NCBI GenBank assembly: GCA_003457135.1
Contig: DMSQ01000013.1
Location: 1-64,000 of the forward strand
DNA: 64,000 nt
DNA from: Prolixibacteraceae bacterium
Lineage (GTDB): Bacteria > Bacteroidota > Bacteroidia > Bacteroidales > Prolixibacteraceae
Reading direction: 5' to 3'
The position numbers were made by a program, and so were the translations under genes. This document shows positions 8,678 through 17,693 of this stretch, piece after piece. Numbering within the stretch: position 1 is the stretch's first letter; each line of letters begins with the position of its first letter. The notes under the pieces are model-generated. The model had not been told where the DNA came from, did not search any database, and saw only the letters and a program-made list of their open reading frames with translations.

Positions 8678-8685
8678 CAAATTTA
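8678..8685 (-). promoter_or_regulatory. Candidate -7 element TAAATTTG for the ThuA-like gene
   Basis: Minus-strand match to TAnnTTTG ending 36 bases before the chosen ATG at 8642. It lies close to the alternative upstream ATG at 8672, favouring the shorter protein. No -33 partner is seen. Confidence 0.35.
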
Positions 8686-8720
8686 AAATATACCGATAGC
8701 TTCCGGCTAATTTTGGTGTA

Positions 8721-10004
8721 TTACGGAGTAGGTGCAAGTTGTTCGGTGGGTATTGCTTCATGTCCTGAATTATCCTTTTTTTCGATTACTTCAGGATCCC
8801 ATCCCCATATTAAAAGTAATACAAAAAAACCAAGAACGTATGCCACTGCAATGTGCCATCCCGATTTGAGCCAGTCGAAAACTGATCTGGCTTCATGAAA
8901 TTTAGTGGTAATAGCAACACCGGCTGAAGATCCAAACCAAATCATCGATCCGCCGAAACCGACCGCGTAGGCCAGCATACCCCAATCGTAACCATTTTGT
9001 TCGAGAGCCAGTTTGGTCAAAGGAATATTGTCGAATACCGATGAAACGAAGCCGAGTGAGAAGGCAGTTTGCCAGGATGCGACCGGCAATTCGTTTACAG
9101 GCATCAACGAGGCACAGGTGACCAACGCAACCAGAAAAACAGCCCCGCTAATGGAGTTAAAGGCTTCTTTCCAATCGGTTTTACGAATGAAAGCGCCTAT
9201 TAATATGGCAATCCAAACGCCCAAGGCTGGGAAGTCGAAGTACACGTTGGTAAGAATTGTGCAAAGAAGAATGAATAGCACGATGCCAAGCCTGACCCAG
9301 TCAATATGTACGTCTGATTGGGCATCTTTTTGAATCCGATGATATTTATCCTGCTGAATGGATGCAAATATGGAGAAAAATGCCAGCGCAGTAAAAGCAG
9401 CAATATAGGCATGCAATACATTAAAAGGGTGGACTCCTTCAATCCACATCAGGGTCGTGGTTGTATCACCAATTACGCTTCCTGAACCACCGGCATTGCT
9501 GGCGGCAACAATGGCAGCGATATAGCCCATGTGGACTTTCCTATTAAATACCACTAAGGCAATGGTGCCGCCAATCATGGCTGCTGCAATATTGTCCAGG
9601 AACGACGACATCACAAAAATAACAATCAGCAACACTAGCGGACCTTTCCAGTCGTTAGGCAGCAAATCGGGCAGGTAGGCCGGAACTTCCGACTCTTCAA
9701 AATGTCTTGAAAGAATAGAAAAACCAATTAGTAGTCCAAGCAGATTCAGGAGGACACTCCATTCGCCCACCCGCATTTCCTTGTCCATAATCTGATCGGC
9801 CATTGAAATATGCCCAAACATATGTTCAGAGAGGTTGAAGTCTGGAATGGCAATAAACTTGAAAATCAGGATGGAAGTAAGTCCAATTAACGACACGAAA
9901 AGTGTATAACGGTGAAACAAGGCTACTCCAAGCAGAGTTAGTGCGAATAGTACAAATTCGGGCCTAATTCCAAAAATTAATGGTATTATTTGTCCTAAGA
10001 TCAT
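8721..10004 (-). CDS. Ion-transporter-superfamily permease (citrate/Na+-H+ antiporter-like)
   Basis: Integral membrane protein of 427 residues with about 10-12 hydrophobic segments. Two inverted-repeat signatures typical of the IT superfamily (CitM, ArsB, NhaD) are visible: SSFLDNIAAAM in the first half and SSVFDNIPLTK in the second, with a GGSGSVIGD loop between. These DN-containing hairpins line the substrate pathway in related proteins. The substrate is not decidable; putative citrate transporter (CitMHS-like) and sodium/proton antiporter are both plausible. It is divergently transcribed from the secreted hydrolase gene and ends 78 bases before the ThuA-like start. Confidence 0.8.
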   Translation of the reverse strand: MILGQIIPLIFGIRPEFVLFALTLLGVALFHRYTLFVSLIGLTSILIFKFIAIPDFNLSEHMFGHISMADQIMDKEMRVGEWSVLLNLLGLLIGFSILSRHFEESEVPAYLPDLLPNDWKGPLVLLIVIFVMSSFLDNIAAAMIGGTIALVVFNRKVHMGYIAAIVAASNAGGSGSVIGDTTTTLMWIEGVHPFNVLHAYIAAFTALAFFSIFASIQQDKYHRIQKDAQSDVHIDWVRLGIVLFILLCTILTNVYFDFPALGVWIAILIGAFIRKTDWKEAFNSISGAVFLVALVTCASLMPVNELPVASWQTAFSLGFVSSVFDNIPLTKLALEQNGYDWGMLAYAVGFGGSMIWFGSSAGVAITTKFHEARSVFDWLKSGWHIAVAYVLGFFVLLLIWGWDPEVIEKKDNSGHEAIPTEQLAPTP

Positions 10005-10183
10005 AATGTAATTATTTAAATATTAAGTATAAAAATATTTTAAACTGTCTTTTAATCATTTCCAAAAAATTTTCGGAAGGTAAAAAAAAAAATTAAAAGT
10101 TTATTTTTTCCAAATGCCATCAGAAAGATACATTTTTGGTAAATTTTCCCGTTTTAATGTTTCAAAAATTAAGTCATGATAAA

Positions 10184-11818
10184 ATGAAGTCAAACAAAAT
10201 TCAAATTTCCCTGATGTTGTTCCTGATTTTGTGTTCCATTCTTTACAGTTCACATGCATTTGCACAAAGATTTAATTTTGCACAGGGAATTTATGATGGG
10301 AAAATAGGTAATGATCAACTTGTTATGGTAGCCGAAACTTCAGATTCGGTTTTCGTCAGAGGCTATTTTGTGATCAATCGTGGAAAAGCTGTTGAGGAAG
10401 CTCATCCTTTTTCAATGAATATGACTGGAGGTTTACCATTTTTTCAATCCGATTTGTATGTGGGGCCATTGAAATCTGCGAAAATAAATCCCTCAGCCTT
10501 TAATGGCAAACTGACACTCCTGAACCTGAAGAAGCGTTTTTTCTTTTGGAGGCAAAAAGCAGATTTGAATTTTGTCCGTCGTGAGGATTTACAGATAAGC
10601 CCAACCGGACGTTACCAAAAGGAGATTTTCAGCAGCATCGAAGTGAAAAGTGATCTTTTATACGGAAAGGCCAGGGGTTTATGGACCCGTTCGCCTTATT
10701 CCGACGATCCCTATATTTCCACCCTAAGCAAGGGTCTGATTAAGTCGTTTAAAGATGTTGAATTGCTCGACCTTAAACTGGATGTTTATTATCCGAAGTC
10801 TGACATTTTTAAAAACAGGCCATTAGTGATGCTCATTCATGGTGGCGCATTTTACATTGGCAGCAAAGAGTCGGCTTGTGAACAAACGCTTGCAACTTCG
10901 CTCGCCAAACATGGGTATCTGGTCGCGTCAATTGATTACCGGCTAGGGTTTAAACTTACGCCTGCCGATATTGAATTGAGCGCCTACCGGGCTGTTCAGG
11001 ATGCTCACGCCGCCCTGCGGTTTTTGTCGCACAATGCCAAAGGACTGGGAATTGATCCCAGTCAGGTGTATGTGGGTGGAACAAGTGCAGGTGGTGTTGC
11101 TTCGCTGAATGTGGCATTTATGGACAATGATGAGCGGCCTGAACGTATCTTAGAGAACAGTAAAGAAGGCCTGATAACTAAAATAGAGGAATCAGGTAAT
11201 AAATACACTGAAACATTTGAAATAAAAGCAGTTGCCAATTTGTGGGGTGCAGTTGCCGATTTAAATATTATGGATACTGACGAAAGAATTTCGGTTTTAT
11301 CAATTCATGGTACTGCTGATGACATTGTACCTTTCGAGAATGATTATCCGTTTAGGAATGCCCTAATGGTAAATCGTCTGGTTATGGATAAAATGTATGG
11401 TTCCAAATCTGTTCACGACAGGTTGAAAATTCAGGGAAATCGAACCCGTTTAATTGCTCTTGAAGGTTTGGGCCATGAACCGGAACTTGAAACTTATAAT
11501 ACTTTGAATCATTACATGGATACGGTAACCTATCAGGTAGTCAAGTTTTTTTATGAAGAAACATCACCGAATGTAGTATTGCCAGTCAGTCAGCTTACCA
11601 TTTCCGAAGATGCCAATCAGAAATCCTTTTATTATGAAATCGGAAATGGTTCACTGGTTCGTATTTCTGTGGAAGGAGGGGTGAAAACCAACGCAGATCC
11701 AACCGACGCATCTGTCATCTGGTTAAAAAACGCGGGTAAAAGGATGATTACATTTCTGACAACCAATAAATTTGAAGCCTGGAATGAAAAGTCTTTTAAG
11801 GTAAGTGTATTAAAATAA
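10184..11818 (+). CDS. Secreted alpha/beta-hydrolase (carboxylesterase-like)
   Basis: The start at 10184 gives a signal peptide (MKSNKIQISLMLFLILCSIL, cleavage after HAFAQ). Residues 30-160 form an N-terminal domain I do not recognise. The C-terminal two-thirds is a BD-FAE/carboxylesterase-type alpha/beta-hydrolase with oxyanion HGGAF (about 219-223), nucleophile Ser301 in GTSAGG, an aspartate region HGTADDIVPF near 375-384, and a histidine in GLGHEPE. Ester hydrolysis in the periplasm or outside the cell is expected; the acyl substrate is unknown. The last ~80 residues after the histidine form an extra beta-rich tail. Confidence 0.85.
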   Translation: MKSNKIQISLMLFLILCSILYSSHAFAQRFNFAQGIYDGKIGNDQLVMVAETSDSVFVRGYFVINRGKAVEEAHPFSMNMTGGLPFFQSDLYVGPLKSAKINPSAFNGKLTLLNLKKRFFFWRQKADLNFVRREDLQISPTGRYQKEIFSSIEVKSDLLYGKARGLWTRSPYSDDPYISTLSKGLIKSFKDVELLDLKLDVYYPKSDIFKNRPLVMLIHGGAFYIGSKESACEQTLATSLAKHGYLVASIDYRLGFKLTPADIELSAYRAVQDAHAALRFLSHNAKGLGIDPSQVYVGGTSAGGVASLNVAFMDNDERPERILENSKEGLITKIEESGNKYTETFEIKAVANLWGAVADLNIMDTDERISVLSIHGTADDIVPFENDYPFRNALMVNRLVMDKMYGSKSVHDRLKIQGNRTRLIALEGLGHEPELETYNTLNHYMDTVTYQVVKFFYEETSPNVVLPVSQLTISEDANQKSFYYEIGNGSLVRISVEGGVKTNADPTDASVIWLKNAGKRMITFLTTNKFEAWNEKSFKVSVLK

Positions 11819-11839
11819 TCTCTTATCAACGTTAGTAAT

Positions 11840-11886
11840 ATTACAATTTGTGACACATATCCACTTTAAGTGATATAAATTGTAAT
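11840..11886. promoter_or_regulatory. Nested inverted repeat upstream of exbB
   Basis: Perfect 10-bp arms ATTACAATTT (11840-11849) and AAATTGTAAT (11877-11886) enclose a 27-base loop containing a further near-palindrome, CACTT-T-AAGTG. It lies 22 bases after the hydrolase stop and 111 bases before the exbB ATG. It has no trailing T-run, so it could be an operator or a leader structure, or a weak terminator. Confidence 0.45.
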
Positions 11887-11997
11887 TCGTATGAAAGTAA
11901 ATTTGTTTGAATTAGTTGTAAAATGTATATTCGTGGCCTTTAACATTTAAACTTTTTTTAGTCCTTATAATTTCGTATCAAATTAAATTCAATCTCA

Positions 11998-12807
11998 ATG
12001 AAATCGAAAAAAAAATTATCAAAGAGCCTGATGGGAGGCTTTGCAACGGCTGTTATTCCAGTATCTTTAGTTGCCTCGATTCTGGTGTATGTATTTGTTT
12101 TTGGTGATGGATCCAATTTTGCAGGCGGAAGTAATGCAAATGTTCCACTCCCCGGAAATTATTTCGGAATGATTTATAAAGGTGGAATGATAGTTCCGAT
12201 ACTCATCACTTTAATGTTGACCGTATTAGCATTTACTGTTGAACGTTATCTTGCAATAACCAAGGCAGCCGGAAAAGGTAAAGTCATTGACTTCATGTCT
12301 GATATTAACGATCTTCTCGGGCATGGTAAAATAGATGCGGCGAAAGAATCATGTAATGTACAGAAAGGTTCAGTTGCCAATGTAATTTATAGCGGATTGG
12401 TTAAATATCAGGAAATGGAAAAGGAAAAAGCGCTTCCTAAAGATCAGAAACTAGTGTCAATTCAGAAAGAAATCGAAGAAGCTACATCGCTTGAGTTGCC
12501 AGCCCTGGAACAAAACCTGGTCATATTGTCAACTATTGCATCACTCGCTACCCTGATTGGACTTTTAGGTACAGTAATTGGTATGATCAGGGCATTCTCG
12601 GCTTTGGCAAATGCAGGGGCTCCCGATTCAGTTGCCTTGGCCACCGGTATTTCTGAAGCTTTGATCAATACTGCATTGGGAATTGGTACTTCATCATTGG
12701 CAATCATTTTTTATAACTTTTTTACTACAAAAATTGACAAATTAACCTATTCAATTGATGAAGGCGGGTTTACCATCGTGAATACATTCGCTGCAAAAAA
12801 TCAATAA
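11998..12807 (+). CDS. exbB: ExbB/TolQ/MotA-type proton channel
   Basis: First gene of the TonB-energising operon. The 269-residue protein has an N-terminal membrane segment (about 17-36), a second at about 60-80, a cytoplasmic loop, and the two long helices that carry the family signature: LIGLLGTVIGMIRAF (about 184-198) and INTALGIGTSSLAIIFYNFF (about 222-241). In ExbB these form the pentameric proton channel around ExbD. It is 14 bases ahead of the first exbD. The N-terminal extension with an extra membrane helix is usual for the Bacteroidota subfamily. Confidence 0.92.
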   Translation: MKSKKKLSKSLMGGFATAVIPVSLVASILVYVFVFGDGSNFAGGSNANVPLPGNYFGMIYKGGMIVPILITLMLTVLAFTVERYLAITKAAGKGKVIDFMSDINDLLGHGKIDAAKESCNVQKGSVANVIYSGLVKYQEMEKEKALPKDQKLVSIQKEIEEATSLELPALEQNLVILSTIASLATLIGLLGTVIGMIRAFSALANAGAPDSVALATGISEALINTALGIGTSSLAIIFYNFFTTKIDKLTYSIDEGGFTIVNTFAAKNQ

Positions 12808-12820
12808 GATCAAATAAAAA

Positions 12821-13426
12821 ATGCCAAAGGTAAAAATACCCAGAAAAAGCACTACAGTTGATATGACTGCAATGTGCGACGTGGCTTTTTTATTGCTTAC
12901 GTTTTTCATGCTTACATCCAATTTCGTGGCAAAAGAACCAATTATTGTTGCGATCCCTTCTTCAGTTTCTGAGATTAAAATTCCGGAACGGGATATTGTT
13001 ACGGTTTTAATAGACGCGGAAGGAAAGGTTTTCTTTGGATTGGATACTCAGCAGGATCGGAAAGAAGTACTTGATAATGTCGGTAAAGCATATAGTATTA
13101 GCTTTAGTGATAAAGAGCTTACTGAATTCAGTAAGATCACCTCATCAGGAGTCCCGATCGAAAAAATGAAAGCATTTCTTGCCTTGTCAATCGAAGCAAG
13201 GGATAGTAAGGAAGCTGCCCTCGGAATACCAACTGATTCGCTAAACAATCAGTTCAAGGTGTGGATGAAAACTTCCAGGCAAGTGAATCCTAAACTCCGG
13301 CTTGCGATTAAAGCCGACCAAAAGACACCATACAAAGTTGTGAAAGGAGTCATGACTACTCTTCAGGATATCAACGAAAACAGGTACAATCTAATCACCA
13401 GCCTCAAGGAGGTTTCAACGAAATAG
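12821..13426 (+). CDS. exbD: ExbD/TolR biopolymer transport protein (first copy)
   Basis: Single-span inner-membrane protein of 201 residues. The transmembrane helix (about 18-38) starts with the motif VDMTAMCDVAFLLLTFFMLT, which includes the protonatable aspartate that couples proton flow to TonB. The periplasmic part has a long insertion (about 80-150) compared with enterobacterial ExbD. It sits 14 bases from exbB and from the second exbD. Two different exbD genes in tandem are the norm in Bacteroidota. Confidence 0.92.
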   Translation: MPKVKIPRKSTTVDMTAMCDVAFLLLTFFMLTSNFVAKEPIIVAIPSSVSEIKIPERDIVTVLIDAEGKVFFGLDTQQDRKEVLDNVGKAYSISFSDKELTEFSKITSSGVPIEKMKAFLALSIEARDSKEAALGIPTDSLNNQFKVWMKTSRQVNPKLRLAIKADQKTPYKVVKGVMTTLQDINENRYNLITSLKEVSTK

Positions 13427-13439
13427 AAAGGAATGAACT

Positions 13440-14069
13440 ATGGCTGAAATGCAAGTTGAAAATAAAGGCAAAAAAGGTAAAAAAACAGGTCAAAAGAAAC
13501 ACAATACCCGTGTTGACTTGACGCCAATGGTTGATCTTGGATTTCTCCTGATCACTTTTTTTATGCTTACCACCTCCATGCTTAAACCCCAGACTATGGA
13601 AATAAGCGTACCTTCGAAAGATAAAGTTGAAGAAGAAGAGCAAAATAAAGTAAAAGCCTCACAGGCAATTACCGTTTTACTCGGGAAAGAAAATAAGCTT
13701 TATTATTATTTCGGAACAGAGGAAAATGGCGTGGATCCTGAATTGGCTGAAACTGACTATTCTTCGGAAGGAATCCGGAAAATGTTGGTTGTCAAGAATG
13801 CTGATGTGATGAACAAGGTAAACCAATTGAAACTTGATAAGGCAGCTCGTAAGGTTAGTGATGAAGACTACCAGAAGAAATTGTCTGAATACAGAGCTTC
13901 AAAAGGCGCGCCAACCATTCTCATTAAAGCAGCTGATGATTCGAACTATAAAAATCTGGTTGACATCCTCGACGAGATGAATATTTGTAATATAGCTCGG
14001 TATGCGATAGTAGATATAACCCCGTATGACCTCGGTTTGATCGATAAAAAGACACTGCCGGCGAAGTAG
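13440..14069 (+). CDS. exbD: ExbD/TolR biopolymer transport protein (second copy)
   Basis: This 209-residue paralogue of the preceding gene has a lysine-rich cytoplasmic N-terminus (KGKKGKKTGQKKH), then VDLTPMVDLGFLLITFFMLTT (about 25-45) with the conserved coupling aspartate. The periplasmic domain ends at ITPYDL. The pair may form mixed ExbD dimers inside the ExbB pentamer, which would be consistent with two copies in one operon (inference). It precedes tonB by 21 bases. Confidence 0.92.
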   Translation: MAEMQVENKGKKGKKTGQKKHNTRVDLTPMVDLGFLLITFFMLTTSMLKPQTMEISVPSKDKVEEEEQNKVKASQAITVLLGKENKLYYYFGTEENGVDPELAETDYSSEGIRKMLVVKNADVMNKVNQLKLDKAARKVSDEDYQKKLSEYRASKGAPTILIKAADDSNYKNLVDILDEMNICNIARYAIVDITPYDLGLIDKKTLPAK

Positions 14070-14090
14070 TCACAATTTATAGAACAGTCT

Positions 14091-14900
14091 ATGTCTCAAA
14101 AAATAAACTTGTTTAACGAAGCCTGGGTTGATCTTCTTTTTAAGGATCGCAACCAGGAGTACGGCGCTTTCGAACTCCGAAAAGACAGCTCCCGTCGCCA
14201 TAGATTAGGGATAATTGCTGCCCTCATTTTTATGGCTTTGATCATTTTTGTACCCATTTTATACAAACAAATCATCGAAAAGGGAAGAGATCGGAATGTA
14301 GATGTTACAACTCTTTCGAACATTGAAATCGAAAAAAAAGTGGAAAAGCCCAAGGATATCATTATTGAAAAACCTGCGCCACCTCTCAAATCATCAATCA
14401 AATTTACACCTCCGGTCATCAAGCCTGATGAGGAAGTTCAGGAAGATGAGGAGATCAAAACCCAGGAAGAACTTACCAAAACTGATCTGAACATTTCAGT
14501 GGCCGACATAAAGGGCACCGATGAAGAAAATGGTATGGATATTGGTGATCTCAATAACATGATTGTTGGTGAAGATACCACTTCGACCCCCTATGCCGTT
14601 GTCGAGCAAATGCCTGAATTTCCGGGTGGCGAAGCAGCATTGCAGAGGTATCTGCGTTCATCGGTGAAATATCCAACCATTGCAATGGAAAATGGAATTC
14701 AGGGAAAAGTATATGTAGGTTTCGTTGTTGAGCGAAACGGAAGTATTTCAAATGTTAGAATTGCACGTGGCGTTGATGTTTCACTCGATAAGGAAGCCAT
14801 GAGGGTTGTGAGATTAATGCCCAAATGGATTCCCGGTAAGCAGAACGGCGAGCCGGTTCGTGTAAGTTTCACTGCTCCGATAAATTTTGTTCTTGAATAA
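14091..14900 (+). CDS. tonB: TonB energy transducer
   Basis: The 269-residue protein has a cytoplasmic N-terminus with the Bacteroidota TonB signature (EYGAFELRKD), one membrane helix at about 40-62, an acidic/proline/lysine-rich periplasmic linker (about 75-135), and a C-terminal TonB domain. The latter includes FPGGEAALQRYL, VYVGFVVERNGSI and MPKWIPGKQNGEPV. It delivers the proton-motive force from ExbBD to outer-membrane TonB-dependent receptors, including SusC-type glycan importers encoded elsewhere. It directly follows the two exbD genes. Confidence 0.92.
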   Translation: MSQKINLFNEAWVDLLFKDRNQEYGAFELRKDSSRRHRLGIIAALIFMALIIFVPILYKQIIEKGRDRNVDVTTLSNIEIEKKVEKPKDIIIEKPAPPLKSSIKFTPPVIKPDEEVQEDEEIKTQEELTKTDLNISVADIKGTDEENGMDIGDLNNMIVGEDTTSTPYAVVEQMPEFPGGEAALQRYLRSSVKYPTIAMENGIQGKVYVGFVVERNGSISNVRIARGVDVSLDKEAMRVVRLMPKWIPGKQNGEPVRVSFTAPINFVLE

Positions 14901-14904
14901 AAAG

Positions 14905-15126
14905 ATGAAGCTGAATATCACTAAAGTCGCTTATGGTTTTGTCGTTATGGCCCTTTACCTGATGATTGGTACATTCGCCCTGATGAAATACGTGTTTTGG
15001 ACCGGAGAATCAAACATCGGAATGGCTGTTTTTGGTGTTGTCGTTATCCTTTATGGTTTGTTTAGGGGATATCGTTCATACAAAGCATCTCAAGTCCCAA
15101 CTGATGAACAGGATGAAGTTGAATAA
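14905..15126 (+). CDS. Small two-helix membrane protein of the TonB operon
   Basis: The start at 14905 gives 73 residues with two hydrophobic helices (about 9-28 and 37-56) and a charged tail ending in EQDEVE. It begins 4 bases after the tonB stop and its end overlaps the next gene, so it is translationally embedded in the operon. No family or role is recognised. By position it might be an accessory subunit of the ExbBD complex (inference only). Confidence 0.7.
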   Translation: MKLNITKVAYGFVVMALYLMIGTFALMKYVFWTGESNIGMAVFGVVVILYGLFRGYRSYKASQVPTDEQDEVE

Positions 15127-16063
15127 ACAATCATTAATTTTGATTGTCCTTGTGATAACCTCATTGAATTTTGGTTGCCATAGGGTCAGGAAACCAGTTC
15201 CTGACTCAATGGTTACCGGCCATACAACAATTGCCGCCGATGAAGCTTTACTTCCGTTGATAAATGCTGAGTTGGATGTATTTCACAGTCAGTATGATTT
15301 TGCAACCGTTGATTGCAAATATGGCTCTGAATACGATGCAATAAATCTTTTGCTTCAGGAAAAAGTCAGGTTAGCTTTAGTAACCCGGCCTTTGAATCAA
15401 AAGGAAATTAATTTTTTTAAAGGCAAGGATATAAATCCTGAATCAATTATTCTTGCTTATGATGCAATTGCTGTGATAGTTCATCCCGATAATGCAATAA
15501 ATTATCTGACTAAGAGTCAGATATCTGATATATTATCTGGTCAGCTTGTAACCTGGAGTCAATTGGAACATTCAGGAAAAACAGGTAATATCAAACAAAT
15601 ATTAGATTCTGAATCATCAGGGATAATAAGGTCACTTGTCGATTCATTAAATCTAAACGAAAGAATTACTGGTGATTTTGAGTTTGCCGGAGACAATAAA
15701 AAAGTCATTGAATTAGTTGCAGCTAATCCGGATGCAATTGGATTTATTGGCTATAACTGGCTGAGTGAAGGCGATAATATGAAAGTACAGGAAGATCTTA
15801 AAAAAGTAAATTTAATTGCTATTTCTGGCAGGCAAATTGCGGATGAAACCAACAGTTTTAAACCATCTTTGAGCAGTTTGTTCAATTTGGAGTATCCGTT
15901 AACCCGAAAAATATATGCTATTTATGCCGACCCTTCTCCAGGTCTTGCCCGGGGATTTCTGGCACATTTAACGTCCGAACGTGGTCAAAAGATTATTTAT
16001 AGAATGGGTTTAAAGCCTGAAAACGATTTTCAACGACTCGTTAAAATTAATAAAGATTATTAA
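15113..16063 (+). CDS. PstS-like substrate-binding lipoprotein
   Basis: The start at 15113 (MKLNKQ) yields a lipoprotein signal with the cysteine at residue 22 (LNFGC). The start overlaps the end of the preceding gene by 14 bases. The 316-residue product resembles PstS-type phosphate-binding proteins of the periplasmic-binding-protein type 2 fold: LALVTRPLNQKE, IIVHPDNA-like AVIVHPDNA, ILSGQLVTW and ESSGIIRSLVDSL. It lacks a PstABC transporter nearby. A PstS-like gene next to exbB-exbD-exbD-tonB is a recurring arrangement in Bacteroidota, so a role tied to the TonB machinery is possible. Phosphate binding itself is not proven. Confidence 0.82.
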   Translation: MKLNKQSLILIVLVITSLNFGCHRVRKPVPDSMVTGHTTIAADEALLPLINAELDVFHSQYDFATVDCKYGSEYDAINLLLQEKVRLALVTRPLNQKEINFFKGKDINPESIILAYDAIAVIVHPDNAINYLTKSQISDILSGQLVTWSQLEHSGKTGNIKQILDSESSGIIRSLVDSLNLNERITGDFEFAGDNKKVIELVAANPDAIGFIGYNWLSEGDNMKVQEDLKKVNLIAISGRQIADETNSFKPSLSSLFNLEYPLTRKIYAIYADPSPGLARGFLAHLTSERGQKIIYRMGLKPENDFQRLVKINKDY

Positions 16064-17677
16064 ATGAAACTGAAACTAACATTGATTGCAATTCTGCTCG
16101 CCATGCAAATAGACTCCATCAGTGCTCAGACTGAGTTGGATGGTTTTGCAAAATTAAATCAGAAAGAATACCGTGAAGCAAAACAAATCTTTGATAAATT
16201 GTTGAAAATAAATCCGGAGAATACCGTTGCACTGTACGGTATGGGCGAATGCTATTATTATTCCGGGCGAATGGATTCTGCAAAAACCTTCTACCAGAAA
16301 GGGATAGACTCCAATTCTTCTTATGCTGCTAATTATGCCGGTCTGGGAAAAATCAGACTGCTTTCTTCCCCGGCAGAAGCGGAAATATTATTCAAGGATG
16401 CAGTTAAAAAATCGAAAAAAAATGCCACTGCCCTTGTTGCCATTGCAAAAACATATTACGATCAAACACCCAAGAACCTGAAAGAGGCCAAACGTTATGC
16501 TGACATGGCCATAGAGGTTGATCCAAATAACGCCTATGCATATTTCCAGAATGGATTGATCGAACTCGATAAAGGTAATCACGGTGATGCATCACTTCAA
16601 CTCGAACGTGCGATATATTTCGATAAACAACTGTATGATGCTTATTTTTGCCAGTCTGAAATTATGATTGCTGCCCAAAATACGCCCCAGGCAATCGAGT
16701 ATATTAAAAAAGTAATTGCAATTAATCCTGAATATTGGATAGCCTATAAAAAGCTTGGAGAATTGTATTACGACAATCAGAAATATGCCGATGCAGTTAC
16801 GAATTTTGCTGTCTATTTTAAGAATGTGACCAGCGACAAAGACATCACCCACTACGCGTATAGCCTTTTCTTCAGCAAGCAATATCAGGAAGCGCGCGAA
16901 ATGATTGACAAGCTTGTTCAGCAAAATCCAAATGACTATGTGTTGCTTAGGTTGCTCGGCTATATCAGTTACGAAACCAAGGATTTGGTGAATGGTAAAA
17001 GTATAATGGATAAATTTTTCTCACTGATACCGGCTGACAAAATTCTGACTGATGATTATTCCTACTATGGCAAGATGCTGAGCGCCTCAGGAAATGATTC
17101 CTTGGCAATTGAAACCTATAAGCTCGCTTTAAAAAATGATAGTACCCAGTACCAGCTATATGATGAACTTGCCAAATCATCTAATAAACTGAAAAAATAT
17201 GAGGAGGCGCTTCAATATAGCAGTATATACTTTAGAAAGAAACCCAACCTGACATCGGCTGATTATTTTCAGTTAGGCAAAGCCTATTATTCAACAGGCA
17301 ATAACCTCGATGTGAAAACAGATTCCTTAAAACAGCTTGAATTTTATCATGTCGCTGATTCTTTGTTCAAACAAGTTGAGGTATTTTCTCCAAATTCGTA
17401 CCTGGGTACATTCTGGAGGGCAAGGGTTAATTCTTCGATTGATAAAGAAACTACCCTTGGATTAGCTAAGCCTTTCTATGAAAAATCGTTGGAAATACTG
17501 ATCAAAGATATGGTCAAGTATAAAAAGGAAATATCCGAAATATATGCGTACCTCGGATTTTATTTCTATGTGAAGGAAGAAAAAGCACAGTCGCTCGATT
17601 ACTGGAAAAAACTTCTTGAACTTGATCCTGAAAACCTAAAGGCACAAGAAGCAATCAAATCGCTTGAAGCAAAATAA
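16064..17677 (+). CDS. Exported tetratricopeptide-repeat protein
   Basis: The ATG directly abuts the TAA of the PstS-like gene, indicating translational coupling. The signal peptide is MKLKLTLIAILLAMQIDSISAQ. The remaining ~515 residues are TPR repeats throughout, for example NPENTVALYGMGECYYYSGR, NNAYAYFQNGLIELDKG and NPEYWIAYKKLGELYYDNQK, with a final ENLKAQEAI repeat. TPR solenoids are protein-interaction scaffolds. As last gene of the TonB operon it may organise a periplasmic or outer-membrane-associated complex (inference). It ends 14 bases from a converging gene. Confidence 0.85.
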   Translation: MKLKLTLIAILLAMQIDSISAQTELDGFAKLNQKEYREAKQIFDKLLKINPENTVALYGMGECYYYSGRMDSAKTFYQKGIDSNSSYAANYAGLGKIRLLSSPAEAEILFKDAVKKSKKNATALVAIAKTYYDQTPKNLKEAKRYADMAIEVDPNNAYAYFQNGLIELDKGNHGDASLQLERAIYFDKQLYDAYFCQSEIMIAAQNTPQAIEYIKKVIAINPEYWIAYKKLGELYYDNQKYADAVTNFAVYFKNVTSDKDITHYAYSLFFSKQYQEAREMIDKLVQQNPNDYVLLRLLGYISYETKDLVNGKSIMDKFFSLIPADKILTDDYSYYGKMLSASGNDSLAIETYKLALKNDSTQYQLYDELAKSSNKLKKYEEALQYSSIYFRKKPNLTSADYFQLGKAYYSTGNNLDVKTDSLKQLEFYHVADSLFKQVEVFSPNSYLGTFWRARVNSSIDKETTLGLAKPFYEKSLEILIKDMVKYKKEISEIYAYLGFYFYVKEEKAQSLDYWKKLLELDPENLKAQEAIKSLEAK

Positions 17678-17693
17678 GGAATTATCCTTTTTT
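17676..17693 (+). terminator. Weak terminator after the TonB operon
   Basis: A short hairpin AAGGA-ATTA-TCCTT runs into TTTTTT. It overlaps the last base of the TPR stop region and lies at the 3' end of the convergent minus-strand gene. The stem is only 5 bp, so efficiency is doubtful. Confidence 0.35.

Noticed and set aside
15113..16063. Pst phosphate uptake operon
   Set aside because: No pstC, pstA, pstB or phoU genes accompany the PstS-like lipoprotein; it belongs to the TonB operon.
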